This document shows positions 7,391 through 15,239 of a DNA stretch of 21,866 nucleotides, one piece after another. Position numbers and translations under genes: made by a program. The DNA comes from an uncultured Nitrospira sp. (GTDB lineage: Bacteria; Nitrospirota; Nitrospiria; Nitrospirales; Nitrospiraceae): NCBI GenBank assembly GCA_946479785.1, contig CAMLHQ010000055.1, positions 1-21,866 of the forward strand. The letters are read 5' to 3'. How positions within the stretch are numbered: position 1 is the first letter of the stretch; every line of letters begins with the position of its first letter. A model generated the notes under the pieces. The model was not told the DNA's origin, did not search any database, and was given only the letters and a program-made list of their open reading frames with translations.

Positions 7391-10276
7391 ATGGCGACTC
7401 CTGAATTCTTGAACCCAACCGACACGTTTGTGCATCGTCATCTCGGACCGACTGAAGCCGACGTGCGAGAAATGCTCGCGTTGCTCGGTCTCCAGTCGCT
7501 ACAGGCGTTGAGTGATGCAACAGTACCGCGCGACATTCAATTCAGTCGTGCCCTGGACATCCCTCTGCATCGCGGCGAGCAATCAGTGTTGCAGGAGTTG
7601 CGCGGACTCGCAGAGGAGAATCGCATCTATCGGTCTTTTCTCGGCATGGGCTATTACGATTGCATCACGCCGGGCGTCATCCAGCGGAACGTTCTTGAAA
7701 ATCCTGGCTGGTACACCCAATACACCCCGTATCAGGCGGAAATCGCCCAGGGACGGTTGGAAGCGTTGGTCAATTTCCAGACGATGGTCACCGACCTGAC
7801 GGGGCTGCCTATGGCTAACGCTTCACTCCTGGATGAGGCGACGGCCGCGGCAGAAGCCATGACGATGTGTCTGGCAATCGCTCGCAGCGCCGGCCAGGAA
7901 CGAAAAGAATTTTTCGTGTCGCAGGATTGCCATCCGCAGACGATTGCGGTCATGCGGACGCGGGCGGAACCGCTGGGCATCACACTTCATATCGGTCGCA
8001 CGAAGACCATTGATTTCGGCAACCAGCGGCTGAGCGGCCTTCTGTTGCAATACCCGGCTACAGACGGCTATGTCGGCGACTATCGCGCACTGGTCGAGCA
8101 GGCGCACAAAGCCGGGATGCTAGTGGTTGTCGCAACTGATCTGTTGGCGCTCACGCTATTGCGTCCGCCGGGTGACTTCGGCGCCGATATCGCGGTGGGG
8201 TCCAGCCAACGGTTCGGCGTGCCGATGGGATTCGGCGGTCCCCATGCCGCATTTCTTTCCTCGAAAGAAGACTATAAGCGACAGATGCCGGGGCGCATCG
8301 TCGGCGTCTCCAAAGATCGGATGGGACGTATTGCCTACCGACTGGCGCTGCAAACCCGCGAACAGCACATCAGACGGGAAAAGGCCACGAGCAATATCTG
8401 TACAGCTCAGGTGCTCCTGGCCATCATGGCGGGCATGTATGCGGTCTATCACGGGCCCGAGGGGCTGCGGCGGATTGCCGAACGGGTTCACGGTCTCGCC
8501 GTGATTCTCGCGGTCGGCCTGCGACAACTCGGCTTCGATATCGGCAGCCAAGAATTCTTCGATACCATTCGCGTGCGTGTGACCAAGACCCGAAGCGAGC
8601 AGATCCTCGTGCGGGCGGACGAACAGGGCCTCAATCTTCGCCGGCATGAAGACGATTCGCTCGGCATCTCACTCGATGAAACGACGGGAGAAGACGACGT
8701 TCGGCGCCTGATGGAGGTGTTTGTCGGCCACGAGCGCCTGCCGTTTACGGTTCGTGAGTTAAGCCAAACCGTCGCCACGAGTTTTCCAGCTAATCTGGCC
8801 AGAACGAGTCCCTACCTCACCCATGAGGTGTTCAACCGCTATCACGCCGAGCACGAGATGCTGCGATATCTCCATCGCCTGCAAGCACGGGATCTTTCGT
8901 TGACCCATTCCATGATTCCGCTTGGGTCCTGCACGATGAAGCTGAACGCCACGTCGGAGATGCTGCCGGTCACCTGGCCTGAATTTTCCCGCCTGCATCC
9001 GTTCGCGCCGCTCGAGCAGAGCAAGGGCTATCAGGAGCTGTTTCGTCAGCTGGAAGCCCGGTTGGCCGAAATTACCGGATTCTCCGCCGTGTCGCTACAA
9101 CCCAATGCTGGTTCGCAAGGCGAGTATGCCGGGTTGATGGTGATCAGGGCGTACCATCGCAGCCAAGGCGAATTTCATCGCGATGTTTGTCTCATTCCCG
9201 TTTCGGCCCACGGAACCAATCCAGCCAGTGCATCGATGGTCGGGTTGACCGTTGTGCCGGTGGCGTGTGACAAGCAGGGCAACGTCGATTTGACTGATCT
9301 CGAAGCCAAAGCCGCCGAGCATCGGGAGCGGCTGGCGGCTTTGATGTTGACTTATCCGTCCACACATGGGGTGTTCGAAGCCGACGTGCGGCGCATTTGT
9401 CAGATCGTCCATACCCATGGGGGACAGGTCTATATGGACGGTGCGAATATGAATGCGCAGGTCGGCCTCTGCCGTCCGGGCGACATCGGCGCAGACGTGT
9501 GCCACCTCAATCTGCACAAAACCTTTTGCATTCCACACGGAGGCGGCGGACCCGGCATGGGGCCGATCGCCGTGGCCCGTCATCTGGCTCCCTTTCTCTC
9601 CGGTCATCCTGTCATAGGCCTTGGTGGAACTGAATCGATTGGCCCGGTCTCGGCGGCGCCCTACGGCAGCCCGAGCATCTTAACGATTTCCTGGGTCTAT
9701 ATCGCGTTGATGGGACGCGATGGTTTGACGAAGGCGACGCAGGTGGCCATCTTGAACGCTAACTATATGGCCAAGCGATTGGAAAAATACTACCCGATCC
9801 TCTACACCGGAACATCGGGTTTCGTGGCCCACGAGTTCATTCTCGATCTGCGTCAGTTCAAGGAGACGGCCGGCGTGGAGGCAATGGATGTGGCGAAGCG
9901 CTTAATGGACTACGGATTCCATGCCCCGACGGTATCGTTCCCCGTCGCAGGCACCTTAATGATTGAACCGACAGAAAGTGAGTCGAAAGCCGAGTTGGAC
10001 AGGTTTTGCAACGCGATGATTCTCATCCGTGCCGAAATCCAAGACATCGTCGATGGGCGCCAGCCCCGCACGAATAACATGCTCAAGAACGCCCCCCATA
10101 CGGCTCAGACCGTCACCGCATCCGAATGGGATCGGCCCTATAGCCGTGAGCAGGCTGCCTACCCCGCACCATGGGTCAAAGAACACAAGTTCTGGCCCCA
10201 CGTCGGACGAATTGACGAAGCCTATGGAGACCGCAATTTGATCTGTACCTGCCCTCCCATGGAAAGTTATTCGTAG
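7391..10276 (+). CDS. gcvP: glycine dehydrogenase (decarboxylating), P-protein
   Basis: The P-protein of the glycine cleavage system is a PLP enzyme that decarboxylates glycine and passes the aminomethyl group to lipoyl-GcvH. The 961-aa product is the undivided alpha2-type form, not the split GcvPA/GcvPB pair. The N-terminal half (about 1-440) lacks the PLP lysine. The C-terminal half carries it as K710 in [15 protein letters not shown], close to the E. coli position. The start at 7391 is bounded by an in-frame TAA at 7379-7381. No good Shine-Dalgarno sequence precedes it, although a short frame beginning at 7323 behind AGGGGG overlaps the start. gcvT lies about 5 kb away on the other strand; gcvH and lpd are not in the window. 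In carbon fixers the system can also run toward glycine synthesis. Confidence 0.97.
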   Translation: MATPEFLNPTDTFVHRHLGPTEADVREMLALLGLQSLQALSDATVPRDIQFSRALDIPLHRGEQSVLQELRGLAEENRIYRSFLGMGYYDCITPGVIQRNVLENPGWYTQYTPYQAEIAQGRLEALVNFQTMVTDLTGLPMANASLLDEATAAAEAMTMCLAIARSAGQERKEFFVSQDCHPQTIAVMRTRAEPLGITLHIGRTKTIDFGNQRLSGLLLQYPATDGYVGDYRALVEQAHKAGMLVVVATDLLALTLLRPPGDFGADIAVGSSQRFGVPMGFGGPHAAFLSSKEDYKRQMPGRIVGVSKDRMGRIAYRLALQTREQHIRREKATSNICTAQVLLAIMAGMYAVYHGPEGLRRIAERVHGLAVILAVGLRQLGFDIGSQEFFDTIRVRVTKTRSEQILVRADEQGLNLRRHEDDSLGISLDETTGEDDVRRLMEVFVGHERLPFTVRELSQTVATSFPANLARTSPYLTHEVFNRYHAEHEMLRYLHRLQARDLSLTHSMIPLGSCTMKLNATSEMLPVTWPEFSRLHPFAPLEQSKGYQELFRQLEARLAEITGFSAVSLQPNAGSQGEYAGLMVIRAYHRSQGEFHRDVCLIPVSAHGTNPASASMVGLTVVPVACDKQGNVDLTDLEAKAAEHRERLAALMLTYPSTHGVFEADVRRICQIVHTHGGQVYMDGANMNAQVGLCRPGDIGADVCHLNLHKTFCIPHGGGGPGMGPIAVARHLAPFLSGHPVIGLGGTESIGPVSAAPYGSPSILTISWVYIALMGRDGLTKATQVAILNANYMAKRLEKYYPILYTGTSGFVAHEFILDLRQFKETAGVEAMDVAKRLMDYGFHAPTVSFPVAGTLMIEPTESESKAELDRFCNAMILIRAEIQDIVDGRQPRTNNMLKNAPHTAQTVTASEWDRPYSREQAAYPAPWVKEHKFWPHVGRIDEAYGDRNLICTCPPMESYS

Positions 10277-10294
10277 TTCGCACAGTATTCCTCT

Positions 10295-11701
10295 CTATGC
10301 TACTTGCCGAAGCTTGTCACTGCCTGGATGCTCTAGTGGCGCCCTTGCCCATGCCATAAACCCTTCTGCGGCTAGAATGCACAACAGCGGCATAATGGGA
10401 GCCCTAAACCGACTGTAGGCTTCAGGTCCGCTGCTCACCACGATGATGTACACGGCAGTGAGGGCCAAGAGGATTGCACCGGCGGATCTCAAACCCTGGC
10501 AGCTCAAAAGCACCATGATCCCCATATAGAGAATCATCAAGAATCCCAGACCATATGCCCAAGAGGACAGAGCCAGAATCCACTGAGCTGGAGAGTGGCC
10601 CGATAATTCTCCGTTCATGAGGGATGTGCGCAGCGCCACATTGTCCAAACCGAATAAATGGGACAGATTTGACGGACCGAAGAGATTTGCAACGGCTCCC
10701 TTCGTCGTCGTCCATAGGAACAGAAGCGGATGCGCCTCGATGACCGACCACGCATATCTACCCTGGCTCTCATAGATTTGTGTTGGCGATGCCCCTCGGA
10801 GAGAAAGAGCCATTGCAGAGGAATAGCCTTCCGTCAGGCGTTTTTGGGCTTCTTCGAGGGAAATGTTGTCACGCGCTGCAATGATAGCGGCTGCCTTAGC
10901 AACAAAGAGATATTGATTCTTCGCCTGGCTGAATTCCGTCGATCCTGTGATCAAGTAATTACGAGCCTGCCAACTGCCAACGCACATTGCGTACGCTGAA
11001 AACATGATCAGCGCCGTCACCAATGCGCGACGCCAGCCTTGAGGCCGTTGCGTGACGAATGCAAGCGCGAGCGGAAAGAGCGCTCCCAGGTAGTAACTGG
11101 TCGGTCGAGTGTAGGTTGCCAGAGCGAGAACAAAAGCAGTGGCGAGAGACCATCGAAGAAGCCACGGCTCTCTGAACGTCCGTAATAGGAAGAAAAGACA
11201 GAGCGTGAGTAAGGTTGTGAATAACGTTTCCGTGAGCAGGACCTGGGAGTAGTAGATTGAAACTGGATCTGCCGAAAAGAACAGAGCGGCAAGCAAACCG
11301 GCCTGTCGGCTAAACAGCAGGGAGCCAATGCCGAAGACGGCCAGTCCGGTTATGGCGCTCAATGCAATCTGGGCAAGTACGACGACCAGCGGATGGGTGC
11401 CAAATACCCGGTACAGCCCGGATAAGAACAACGGATAGGCAGGGGATCTGAGAATCTCTGGTTCAAACGGGGCATTCGGCGCGCGTGAAAATATCCCATG
11501 ATCACCTAGGTTGATTGCTAATTGCTGGTACTCGAAGGAGTCAGTACTTTCAAAGACTCCGCTTGGAGAATAGCTGAAGATGAGTAAGGCAAGAGTGAGC
11601 TTGCTGAGAACGGCAATTAACACCACACAAACAATGGCGTGATGAATGCGAGAACTTTCGCTTGGGAACAGAGATAGGAATCGAGTCAAGGTGGTGTGCA
11701 C
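10295..11701 (-). CDS. GT39/PMT_2-type membrane glycosyltransferase
   Basis: This is a polytopic inner-membrane protein of 468 aa with about nine or more predicted membrane helices (for example about 21-43, 105-129, 185-215, 225-243, 373-399, 407-423 and 434-451). The first periplasmic loop carries an acidic site (D54 in STDSFEY), then RSPAYPLF at about 85-92, a signature of ArnT/PMT-like enzymes. RFRAPIMPLL near the C-terminus matches the usual R-Y-R-x-P-x-P motif. Family members transfer a sugar from a polyprenyl-phosphate donor to lipid A, protein or other glycans; the substrate here is unknown. Translation begins at GTG 11701, the only start before the first helix, with a weak GAGAG upstream. 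It converges on gcvP with only 18 nt between stops and stands alone, without other glycan genes nearby. Confidence 0.85.
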   Translation of the reverse strand: MHTTLTRFLSLFPSESSRIHHAIVCVVLIAVLSKLTLALLIFSYSPSGVFESTDSFEYQQLAINLGDHGIFSRAPNAPFEPEILRSPAYPLFLSGLYRVFGTHPLVVVLAQIALSAITGLAVFGIGSLLFSRQAGLLAALFFSADPVSIYYSQVLLTETLFTTLLTLCLFFLLRTFREPWLLRWSLATAFVLALATYTRPTSYYLGALFPLALAFVTQRPQGWRRALVTALIMFSAYAMCVGSWQARNYLITGSTEFSQAKNQYLFVAKAAAIIAARDNISLEEAQKRLTEGYSSAMALSLRGASPTQIYESQGRYAWSVIEAHPLLFLWTTTKGAVANLFGPSNLSHLFGLDNVALRTSLMNGELSGHSPAQWILALSSWAYGLGFLMILYMGIMVLLSCQGLRSAGAILLALTAVYIIVVSSGPEAYSRFRAPIMPLLCILAAEGFMAWARAPLEHPGSDKLRQVA

Positions 11702-11747
11702 GGGTTCTCTCGTAGCATGACGAGCGCGGTCTTCAATTCAGAACCGT

Positions 11748-11776
11748 ATTGTAGTGGGGAGGCTTCTAACGGTCCA
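11748..11776 (-). promoter_or_regulatory. candidate promoter of the GT39 gene
   Basis: On the minus strand TGGACC (11771-11776, four of six -35 matches) is followed after 17 nt by TACAAT (11748-11753, five of six -10 matches). The start would leave a leader of about 40 nt before the GTG at 11701. Sequence match only. Confidence 0.35.
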
Positions 11777-11952
11777 AGTAAAAGCGGTTCGCCGCTGTAT
11801 CATCACCCGGCGAGAACGGTAGCAAGAAATTTGGTTAGGCATCACGGGTAATTCGGAGCCCCGCTTTGCGGCAGACGTTGACGCAGTCGTTCACCCTCTC
11901 GTAGCCTATCGGACAAGTATCATAAGTTGATGAAATACTTGCAGAAATACAT

Positions 11953-11987
11953 TATGGATAGCGCACGCCAGTGGTTTTGTATCCATA
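11953..11987. repeat. 8-bp inverted repeat, 19-nt spacer
   Basis: TATGGATA (11953-11960) and TATCCATA (11980-11987) are perfect reverse complements. They lie beside a weak promoter match upstream of the 74-aa gene, so an operator or RNA hairpin is possible. Chance cannot be excluded. Confidence 0.3.
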
Positions 11988-12027
11988 CCATCCCCTCCCT
12001 TTGGGGCATTGTGAAAGGCCTTGAGCA

Positions 12028-12060
12028 TCAGCGATAAAGACACACTGACCTCATCGCTGA
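12028..12060 (+). repeat. 8-bp inverted repeat just before the 74-aa gene
   Basis: TCAGCGAT (12028-12035) and ATCGCTGA (12053-12060) pair perfectly around a 17-nt loop. The stem ends a few bases before the GCGAGGA ribosome binding region of the gene starting at 12076, so as RNA it could influence translation. Confidence 0.35.
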
Positions 12061-12075
12061 AGCGAGGACTGATTC

Positions 12076-12300
12076 ATGTCGCAAATTCTCAATATGAGCC
12101 AACACACGTCCGACGAGGAACTGCAACGGCTGACGACGCTGCTGCTGTTTCATCTGGTCGAGCGTTGCGGAGGGCAGGTCCAGTTCAAGTTGGAAGATGC
12201 GCAGCGTGTGCGCGCCAGTCTCACGACCAAAATGGTGCAGATGCAGGTGGGGGATGAAGTGAGACTGCGCATCATCGATCGACTGCCGGAATTGCAGTAA
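12076..12300 (+). CDS. small hypothetical protein (74 aa)
   Basis: I do not recognise a family. The 74-aa product has a likely helical first half (SDEELQRLTTLLLFHLVERCGGQ), no signal peptide, and a C-terminal half alternating hydrophobic and charged residues (QVGDEVRLRIIDRLPELQ) that looks beta-strand-like. The ATG at 12076 is supported by AGGA nine bases upstream. A frame on the same strand beginning at 12021 overlaps it, but its Ala/Arg/Gly-rich translation looks like a shadow. arfB follows 76 nt downstream on the same strand. The upstream region carries two inverted repeats. Function unknown; probably a small cytoplasmic protein. Confidence 0.65.
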   Translation: MSQILNMSQHTSDEELQRLTTLLLFHLVERCGGQVQFKLEDAQRVRASLTTKMVQMQVGDEVRLRIIDRLPELQ

Positions 12301-12376
12301 GACCCTCTTCAGCCACGTTTACCCTCCAGAGTCCCTCATGGATAGAGGAAGTCCGTCGAGTGCGATACAATCTGCC

Positions 12377-12787
12377 ATGTCGCTTATCTTCTCTCACGTC
12401 GTCATCCCCGATTCCGAGATCGAAATTCATGCAATGCGGTCGCAGGGAGCTGGCGGGCAACACGTCAACAAGGTCTCTTCTGCTGTCCACTTGCGGTTTG
12501 ACATTGTGGCGTCCTCGTTGCCGCCGTTTTACAAAGAAGAGTTGTTGAAATTAAAAGATCATCGCATCTCGGAAGATGGTGTAATCACGATCAAGGCGCA
12601 GCAGTTTCGCAGTCAGGAGCAGAACCGAGAGGATGCCCTGAATCGATTGCGGGCGCTCGTTCAAAGCGTAGCAATCCCCAGGAAGAAACGAAAAGCTACG
12701 AAGCCGACGAAAAGTTCGCAGAACAGGCGCCTGGAAAGTAAGAAGAAGGCGGGGCGACTGAAGGCATTACGACGGTCAATAGAGTAA
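12377..12787 (+). CDS. arfB: ribosome-rescue peptidyl-tRNA hydrolase ArfB (YaeJ)
   Basis: ArfB releases stalled peptides from ribosomes lacking a stop codon. The 136-aa product matches E. coli ArfB (140 aa) closely in layout: a catalytic GGQ (residues 26-28 in GAGGQHVNK), a compact release-factor-like domain, and a strongly basic C-terminal tail (from about residue 100) that enters the empty mRNA channel. The ATG at 12377 is chosen because it aligns with the family start; an in-frame ATG at 12338 adds 13 atypical residues. TACAAT lies five bases before the chosen ATG, with no Shine-Dalgarno sequence and no clear -35, so a leaderless message is possible but weakly supported. It converges on fabI with 9 nt between stops. 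Confidence 0.93.
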   Translation: MSLIFSHVVIPDSEIEIHAMRSQGAGGQHVNKVSSAVHLRFDIVASSLPPFYKEELLKLKDHRISEDGVITIKAQQFRSQEQNREDALNRLRALVQSVAIPRKKRKATKPTKSSQNRRLESKKKAGRLKALRRSIE

Positions 12788-12796
12788 ACTGGTCGG

Positions 12797-13576
12797 TCAC
12801 TCCACCGAAGCGAGCGATCCGAGAATATGGTAGCCCCCATCCACGTAGATCACTTCTCCGGTAATCCCTCGTCCCAGTGAGCTCACGAGAAAGAGCGCCG
12901 TATCGCCGACTTCGCCCTGTTCGGTGGCGCGACGAAGGGGCGCGAATTCTTTATGGTGCTCCACCATCTTGCTGATGCCGGAGACGCCGCGGGCGGCCAG
13001 TGTCTTGATGGGTCCAGCTGAGATGGCATTCACGCGGATGTTCTTGGGGCCCAGATCATGAGCAAGGTAGCGAACTGTGGCTTCCAATGCAGCTTTGGCG
13101 ACGCCCATGACGTTGTAGTGAGGAACCACCCGCTCGGCGCCGAGATACGTCAATGTGACGACCGAACCGCCGTCGGTCATCATCGGCACGGCCGCTCTCG
13201 TGATGGCCACCAGCGAATAGGCGCTGACATCGAGGGCGGTAGCGAATCCCTTGCGCGTGGTGTTCACAAACTGGCCGGTGAGTTCTTCCCGCGGCGCAAA
13301 GGCGATGGAATGGACGAGAAAATCGAGCCTGCCGACTTCCTTCCCGACGTTGTTCATCAAATCCTGAATTTGGGCGTCGTCTCCGGCGTCGCAGGGAAAG
13401 GCTTTTGAGCCGGGCAGCGTGGCGACGAGTTCTTCGACGTTTTCCTTCAAGCGGTCGTTCTGATAGTTGAAAAGGAGTTGCGCTCCCTGTCCGGCTGCGG
13501 ATTGGGCGATCGCCCAGGCGATGCTGTGCTTGTTTGCCACGCCGATGATGAGGCCCTTCTTTCCTTCGAGCAACAT
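12797..13576 (-). CDS. fabI: enoyl-[acyl-carrier-protein] reductase (NADH) FabI
   Basis: FabI catalyses the last reduction of each fatty-acid elongation cycle in the cytoplasm. The 259-aa product is an SDR-fold protein of the expected length. The N-terminal nucleotide-binding motif is the FabI-type GVANKHSIAWAIA (about 12-24) rather than the classical GxxxGxG. The active site Y-x6-K is Y154 and K161 (YNVMGVAK), with Y144 ten residues before, as in FabI. SAGPIKTLAARGV is a further FabI signature. AAGGAG lies 11 nt before the ATG. It is probably the target for triclosan-type inhibitors if its pocket is typical. Confidence 0.96.
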   Translation of the reverse strand: MLLEGKKGLIIGVANKHSIAWAIAQSAAGQGAQLLFNYQNDRLKENVEELVATLPGSKAFPCDAGDDAQIQDLMNNVGKEVGRLDFLVHSIAFAPREELTGQFVNTTRKGFATALDVSAYSLVAITRAAVPMMTDGGSVVTLTYLGAERVVPHYNVMGVAKAALEATVRYLAHDLGPKNIRVNAISAGPIKTLAARGVSGISKMVEHHKEFAPLRRATEQGEVGDTALFLVSSLGRGITGEVIYVDGGYHILGSLASVE

Positions 13577-13594
13577 GATCCGTCCGGCTCCTTA

Positions 13595-13622
13595 ATCAAA
13601 TACTGATAGGCCAAGTTGTAAA
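13595..13622 (-). promoter_or_regulatory. candidate fabI promoter
   Basis: On the minus strand TTTACA (13617-13622, five of six) and TTTGAT (13595-13600, four of six) are separated by 16 nt. The start would fall at about 13588, on the edge of the AAGGAG site, which makes the assignment uncertain. Confidence 0.25.
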
Positions 13623-13641
13623 AGATAGCACGATTCGCTGG

Positions 13642-14184
13642 TCACTGTGAACCGGCTTCCTTTCGAAGCCTCCGAAAGGCGGTGAGCATGGTCTGATAGG
13701 AATAATGAGCGTTGCGTCCGCTGGGGTTTGGTAAGAGAAACACAGGGACACCAGCCAGCCGTGCCTTGGTCGGACCCGGATCAAGAGCGCTCGAACCGCC
13801 TTGTTGAGGGAACAGGACTCGAAAAATCGTCACACCTAACAAGGCAATCGTTCGCGGTTGGTAGCGTCGGATTTTCCGCTCCAGCGCGACCAGGCCGGAT
13901 CGATATTCGGCTTGATCGAGCGCGTCGATACCGGCACTTGTTCGGCTGATGATATTGGTGAGTCCTAGGCCCCATTGCGGGAGTCGCCAATCCTCCCGAT
14001 AGGTGAGCGGTTCGTCGACCAATCGAGATTCGAAGAGCAGTTTCCAAAAGCGGTTGGAGTGACCGGCGAAGTGGTGGCCGACTGCTGCGGATCTGAGTCC
14101 CGGATTAATGCCCACAAACAGGACATGCAAGCCTGGTTGCAGATAATCTGAAAGCCGGGATTGCGGTTGATGAATCCTGGCCAC
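13642..14184 (-). CDS. mug: mismatch-specific uracil/thymine DNA glycosylase (Mug/TDG family)
   Basis: This enzyme removes uracil or thymine from G:U or G:T mispairs, and etheno-cytosine in E. coli. The 180-aa product shows both family active-site motifs: GINPGL (25-30), with catalytic N27, and NPSGRN (153-158), the DNA-inserting loop. NRFWKLL at 44-50 is also typical. Translation starts at GTG 14184, supported by AGGTGA about seven bases upstream. It lies 65 nt upstream of fabI on the same strand, and a candidate fabI promoter lies between. It is divergent from the Lys-rich repeat gene. Confidence 0.92.
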   Translation of the reverse strand: MARIHQPQSRLSDYLQPGLHVLFVGINPGLRSAAVGHHFAGHSNRFWKLLFESRLVDEPLTYREDWRLPQWGLGLTNIISRTSAGIDALDQAEYRSGLVALERKIRRYQPRTIALLGVTIFRVLFPQQGGSSALDPGPTKARLAGVPVFLLPNPSGRNAHYSYQTMLTAFRRLRKEAGSQ

Positions 14185-14263
14185 CTCGCTTCACCTATTA
14201 TTGCTGAGGCAGTTTAGCCGTGTCCGGCTATTCTGCCACAGTTTCTAGGAGGGATTGCCATTC

Positions 14264-14320
14264 ATGATGACAGCATATACCGATTATAAGGCACTGATAT
14301 TCAAGGTCTTAGCGATTTGA
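14264..14320 (+). CDS. possible 18-aa peptide
   Basis: A short frame, MMTAYTDYKALIFKVLAI, begins 10 nt after AGGAGGG (14247-14253), one of the best ribosome binding sequences in the window. It lies in the 219-bp gap between mug and the Lys-rich repeat gene. Its length gives no statistical support, and no family is recognised. The AGGAGGG could be a chance match. Confidence 0.2.
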   Translation: MMTAYTDYKALIFKVLAI

Positions 14321-14403
14321 GTCCCATGGGCACTAAGCTTGCTGAACCTCTGTCAGTGCCTATTGAGGGGCACACATTTCACAACCAGGGGAGGTGACAT
14401 ATT

Positions 14404-14631
14404 ATGAAGCGCATGTTGATGGCAATCATGGCAGTCGCGGTGGCGATTTCCTTCAGCGCTCCTTCGTTCGCCGGTGAGGAGAAGAAGGACAAGAAGGATG
14501 AGAAGAAGGGTGGACACGTCCTCGTCTATGGCGATGAGAAGAAGGACAAGAAGGACGAGAAGAAGGGTGGCCACATGGACACCTTCGGTGACGAGAAGAA
14601 AGACAAGAAAGACGAGAAGAAGGGCAAGTAA
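14404..14631 (+). CDS. exported Lys/Asp/Glu-rich 19-residue repeat protein (75 aa)
   Basis: The product has a textbook signal peptide (residues 1-23, MKRM start, hydrophobic core, SFA cleavage site) followed by a mature region that is wholly repetitive. Three copies of EKKDKKDEKK recur with a 19-residue period, joined by GGHVLVYGD and GGHMDTFGD; the last copy ends in GK. The mature peptide of about 52 residues should be disordered and highly charged, with no cysteine or membrane anchor, so it is probably periplasmic or secreted. The GGH steps could bind metal, but this is speculation. The start is fixed by GGGAGGTGA about 7-9 bases before the ATG. A terminator-like hairpin follows, so it is a single-gene unit. 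I do not recognise a family. Confidence 0.8.
   Translation: MKRMLMAIMAVAVAISFSAPSFAGEEKKDKKDEKKGGHVLVYGDEKKDKKDEKKGGHMDTFGDEKKDKKDEKKGK
14479..14628 (+). repeat. 57-bp tandem repeat inside the Lys-rich gene
   Basis: Three units start at 14479, 14536 and 14593, the third partial. The first 30 bases of each unit are nearly identical and almost all purine, differing only at silent third-codon positions. Such in-frame repeats are prone to copy-number change by slippage. Confidence 0.85.
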
Positions 14632-14660
14632 TCTCTGTTTGGCGAGGCTAGCTGGCTTGA

Positions 14661-14689
14661 GGAGCCTTCCGCCAAAAGCGGAGGGTTCC
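14661..14689. terminator. hairpin between the repeat-protein gene and NUDIX gene
   Basis: Arms 14661-14672 and 14678-14689 pair over 12 bp with two G.U pairs and enclose a CAAAA loop. It lies 30 nt after the repeat-protein stop and 14 nt beyond the convergent NUDIX stop, so it could serve both. Only a short T pair follows on the plus strand. Confidence 0.6.
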
Positions 14690-14702
14690 TTGGGCGCTCA
14701 GG

Positions 14703-15230
14703 TTAGCGGTTCCCCCGCCCGATAAATACCGACTGTAATCCGACCATCGTTTTCGCATCTCGAATCGTGCCCGCGTGGATCATCTCAATCGCCTCTTGTA
14801 GCGAGACCTCCACAACCTCTAGTACTTCGTCTCGATCCAAATGCTGCCGGCCTTTGGTCATGCTGGTCGCCTTGTAGATATGAATCACCTCATCCGTGAA
14901 CCCCGGCGCAGTGAAGATGCTCGATAGAAGCTCCAGCTTTCCGGGTTGGTAGCCGATTTCCTCCTCCAGCTCGCGCGCCGCGCAATCTCTCGGATCTTCG
15001 CCCGGGTGGAGTTTGCCTGCCGGGATTTCATAAATGAATCCCCCGGCGGCATGACGAAACTGTTTGATCAACACGACGGTGCCATTTTCTTTAAGGGGAA
15101 CCACCGCCGCGGCGCCGGGATGACGGACCATTTCCAGATCGATCGTCACTCCGTTCGGCAGCGTCACGGTATCGATGTTTAATGTGATGATTTTCCCGCT
15201 GTAGATATTTCTGGTGTTCGCGCTATTCAC
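14703..15230 (-). CDS. NUDIX hydrolase, ADP-ribose pyrophosphatase type
   Basis: The enzyme should cleave ADP-ribose or a related nucleoside diphosphate linked to another moiety. The 175-aa product carries a complete Nudix box over residues 72-94: G72, E78, then R86-E87-L88 and the metal-binding E90-E91 with G93. FRHAAGGFIYEIPAG before it is typical of the NudF/YqkG group. Translation starts at GTG 15230. The only in-frame codon run before it reaches the gcvT stop three codons upstream, so gcvT and this gene share a frame and are separated by one TGA and nine bases. AGGAG in the gcvT end lies about 13 nt before the GTG, a little far. Clearly cotranscribed with gcvT. Confidence 0.88.
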   Translation of the reverse strand: MNSANTRNIYSGKIITLNIDTVTLPNGVTIDLEMVRHPGAAAVVPLKENGTVVLIKQFRHAAGGFIYEIPAGKLHPGEDPRDCAARELEEEIGYQPGKLELLSSIFTAPGFTDEVIHIYKATSMTKGRQHLDRDEVLEVVEVSLQEAIEMIHAGTIRDAKTMVGLQSVFIGRGNR

Positions 15231-15239
15231 GAGGCGCCA

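Larger units (their letters stand above)
11702..12075. other. 374-bp gap between divergent GT39 and 74-aa genes
   Basis: No credible reading frame or tRNA is visible. The left part holds the candidate GT39 promoter and a 5-bp stem capped by TTCG (11783-11796). The right part holds two separate 8-bp inverted repeats (11953-11987 and 12028-12060), a short C4/G4 hairpin (11992-12006) and a weak plus-strand promoter match, TTGATG at 11927 with CATTAT 17 nt later. It may be a structured 5' leader of the 74-aa gene or hold a small RNA. Confidence 0.4.

Noticed and set aside
8156..8647. Long antisense frames inside gcvP
   Set aside because: They lie opposite a strongly conserved gene and arise from codon bias; no start signals.
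11702..12075. tRNA or attachment site in the largest gap
   Set aside because: GGTTCG occurs at 11786-11791, but no acceptor stem, anticodon arm or CCA-like end can be built around it, and there is no integrase.
12021..12257. 78-aa plus-strand frame overlapping the 74-aa gene
   Set aside because: Its Ala/Arg/Gly-rich translation looks like a shadow; the 74-aa frame has a proper ribosome binding site and normal composition.
14326..14397. 23-aa frame ending in the ribosome binding site of the repeat-protein gene
   Set aside because: No ribosome binding site of its own and expected by chance at this length.
14479..14628. CRISPR-like array
   Set aside because: The 57-bp repeats are in frame within a signal-peptide-bearing coding sequence and there are no unique spacers.
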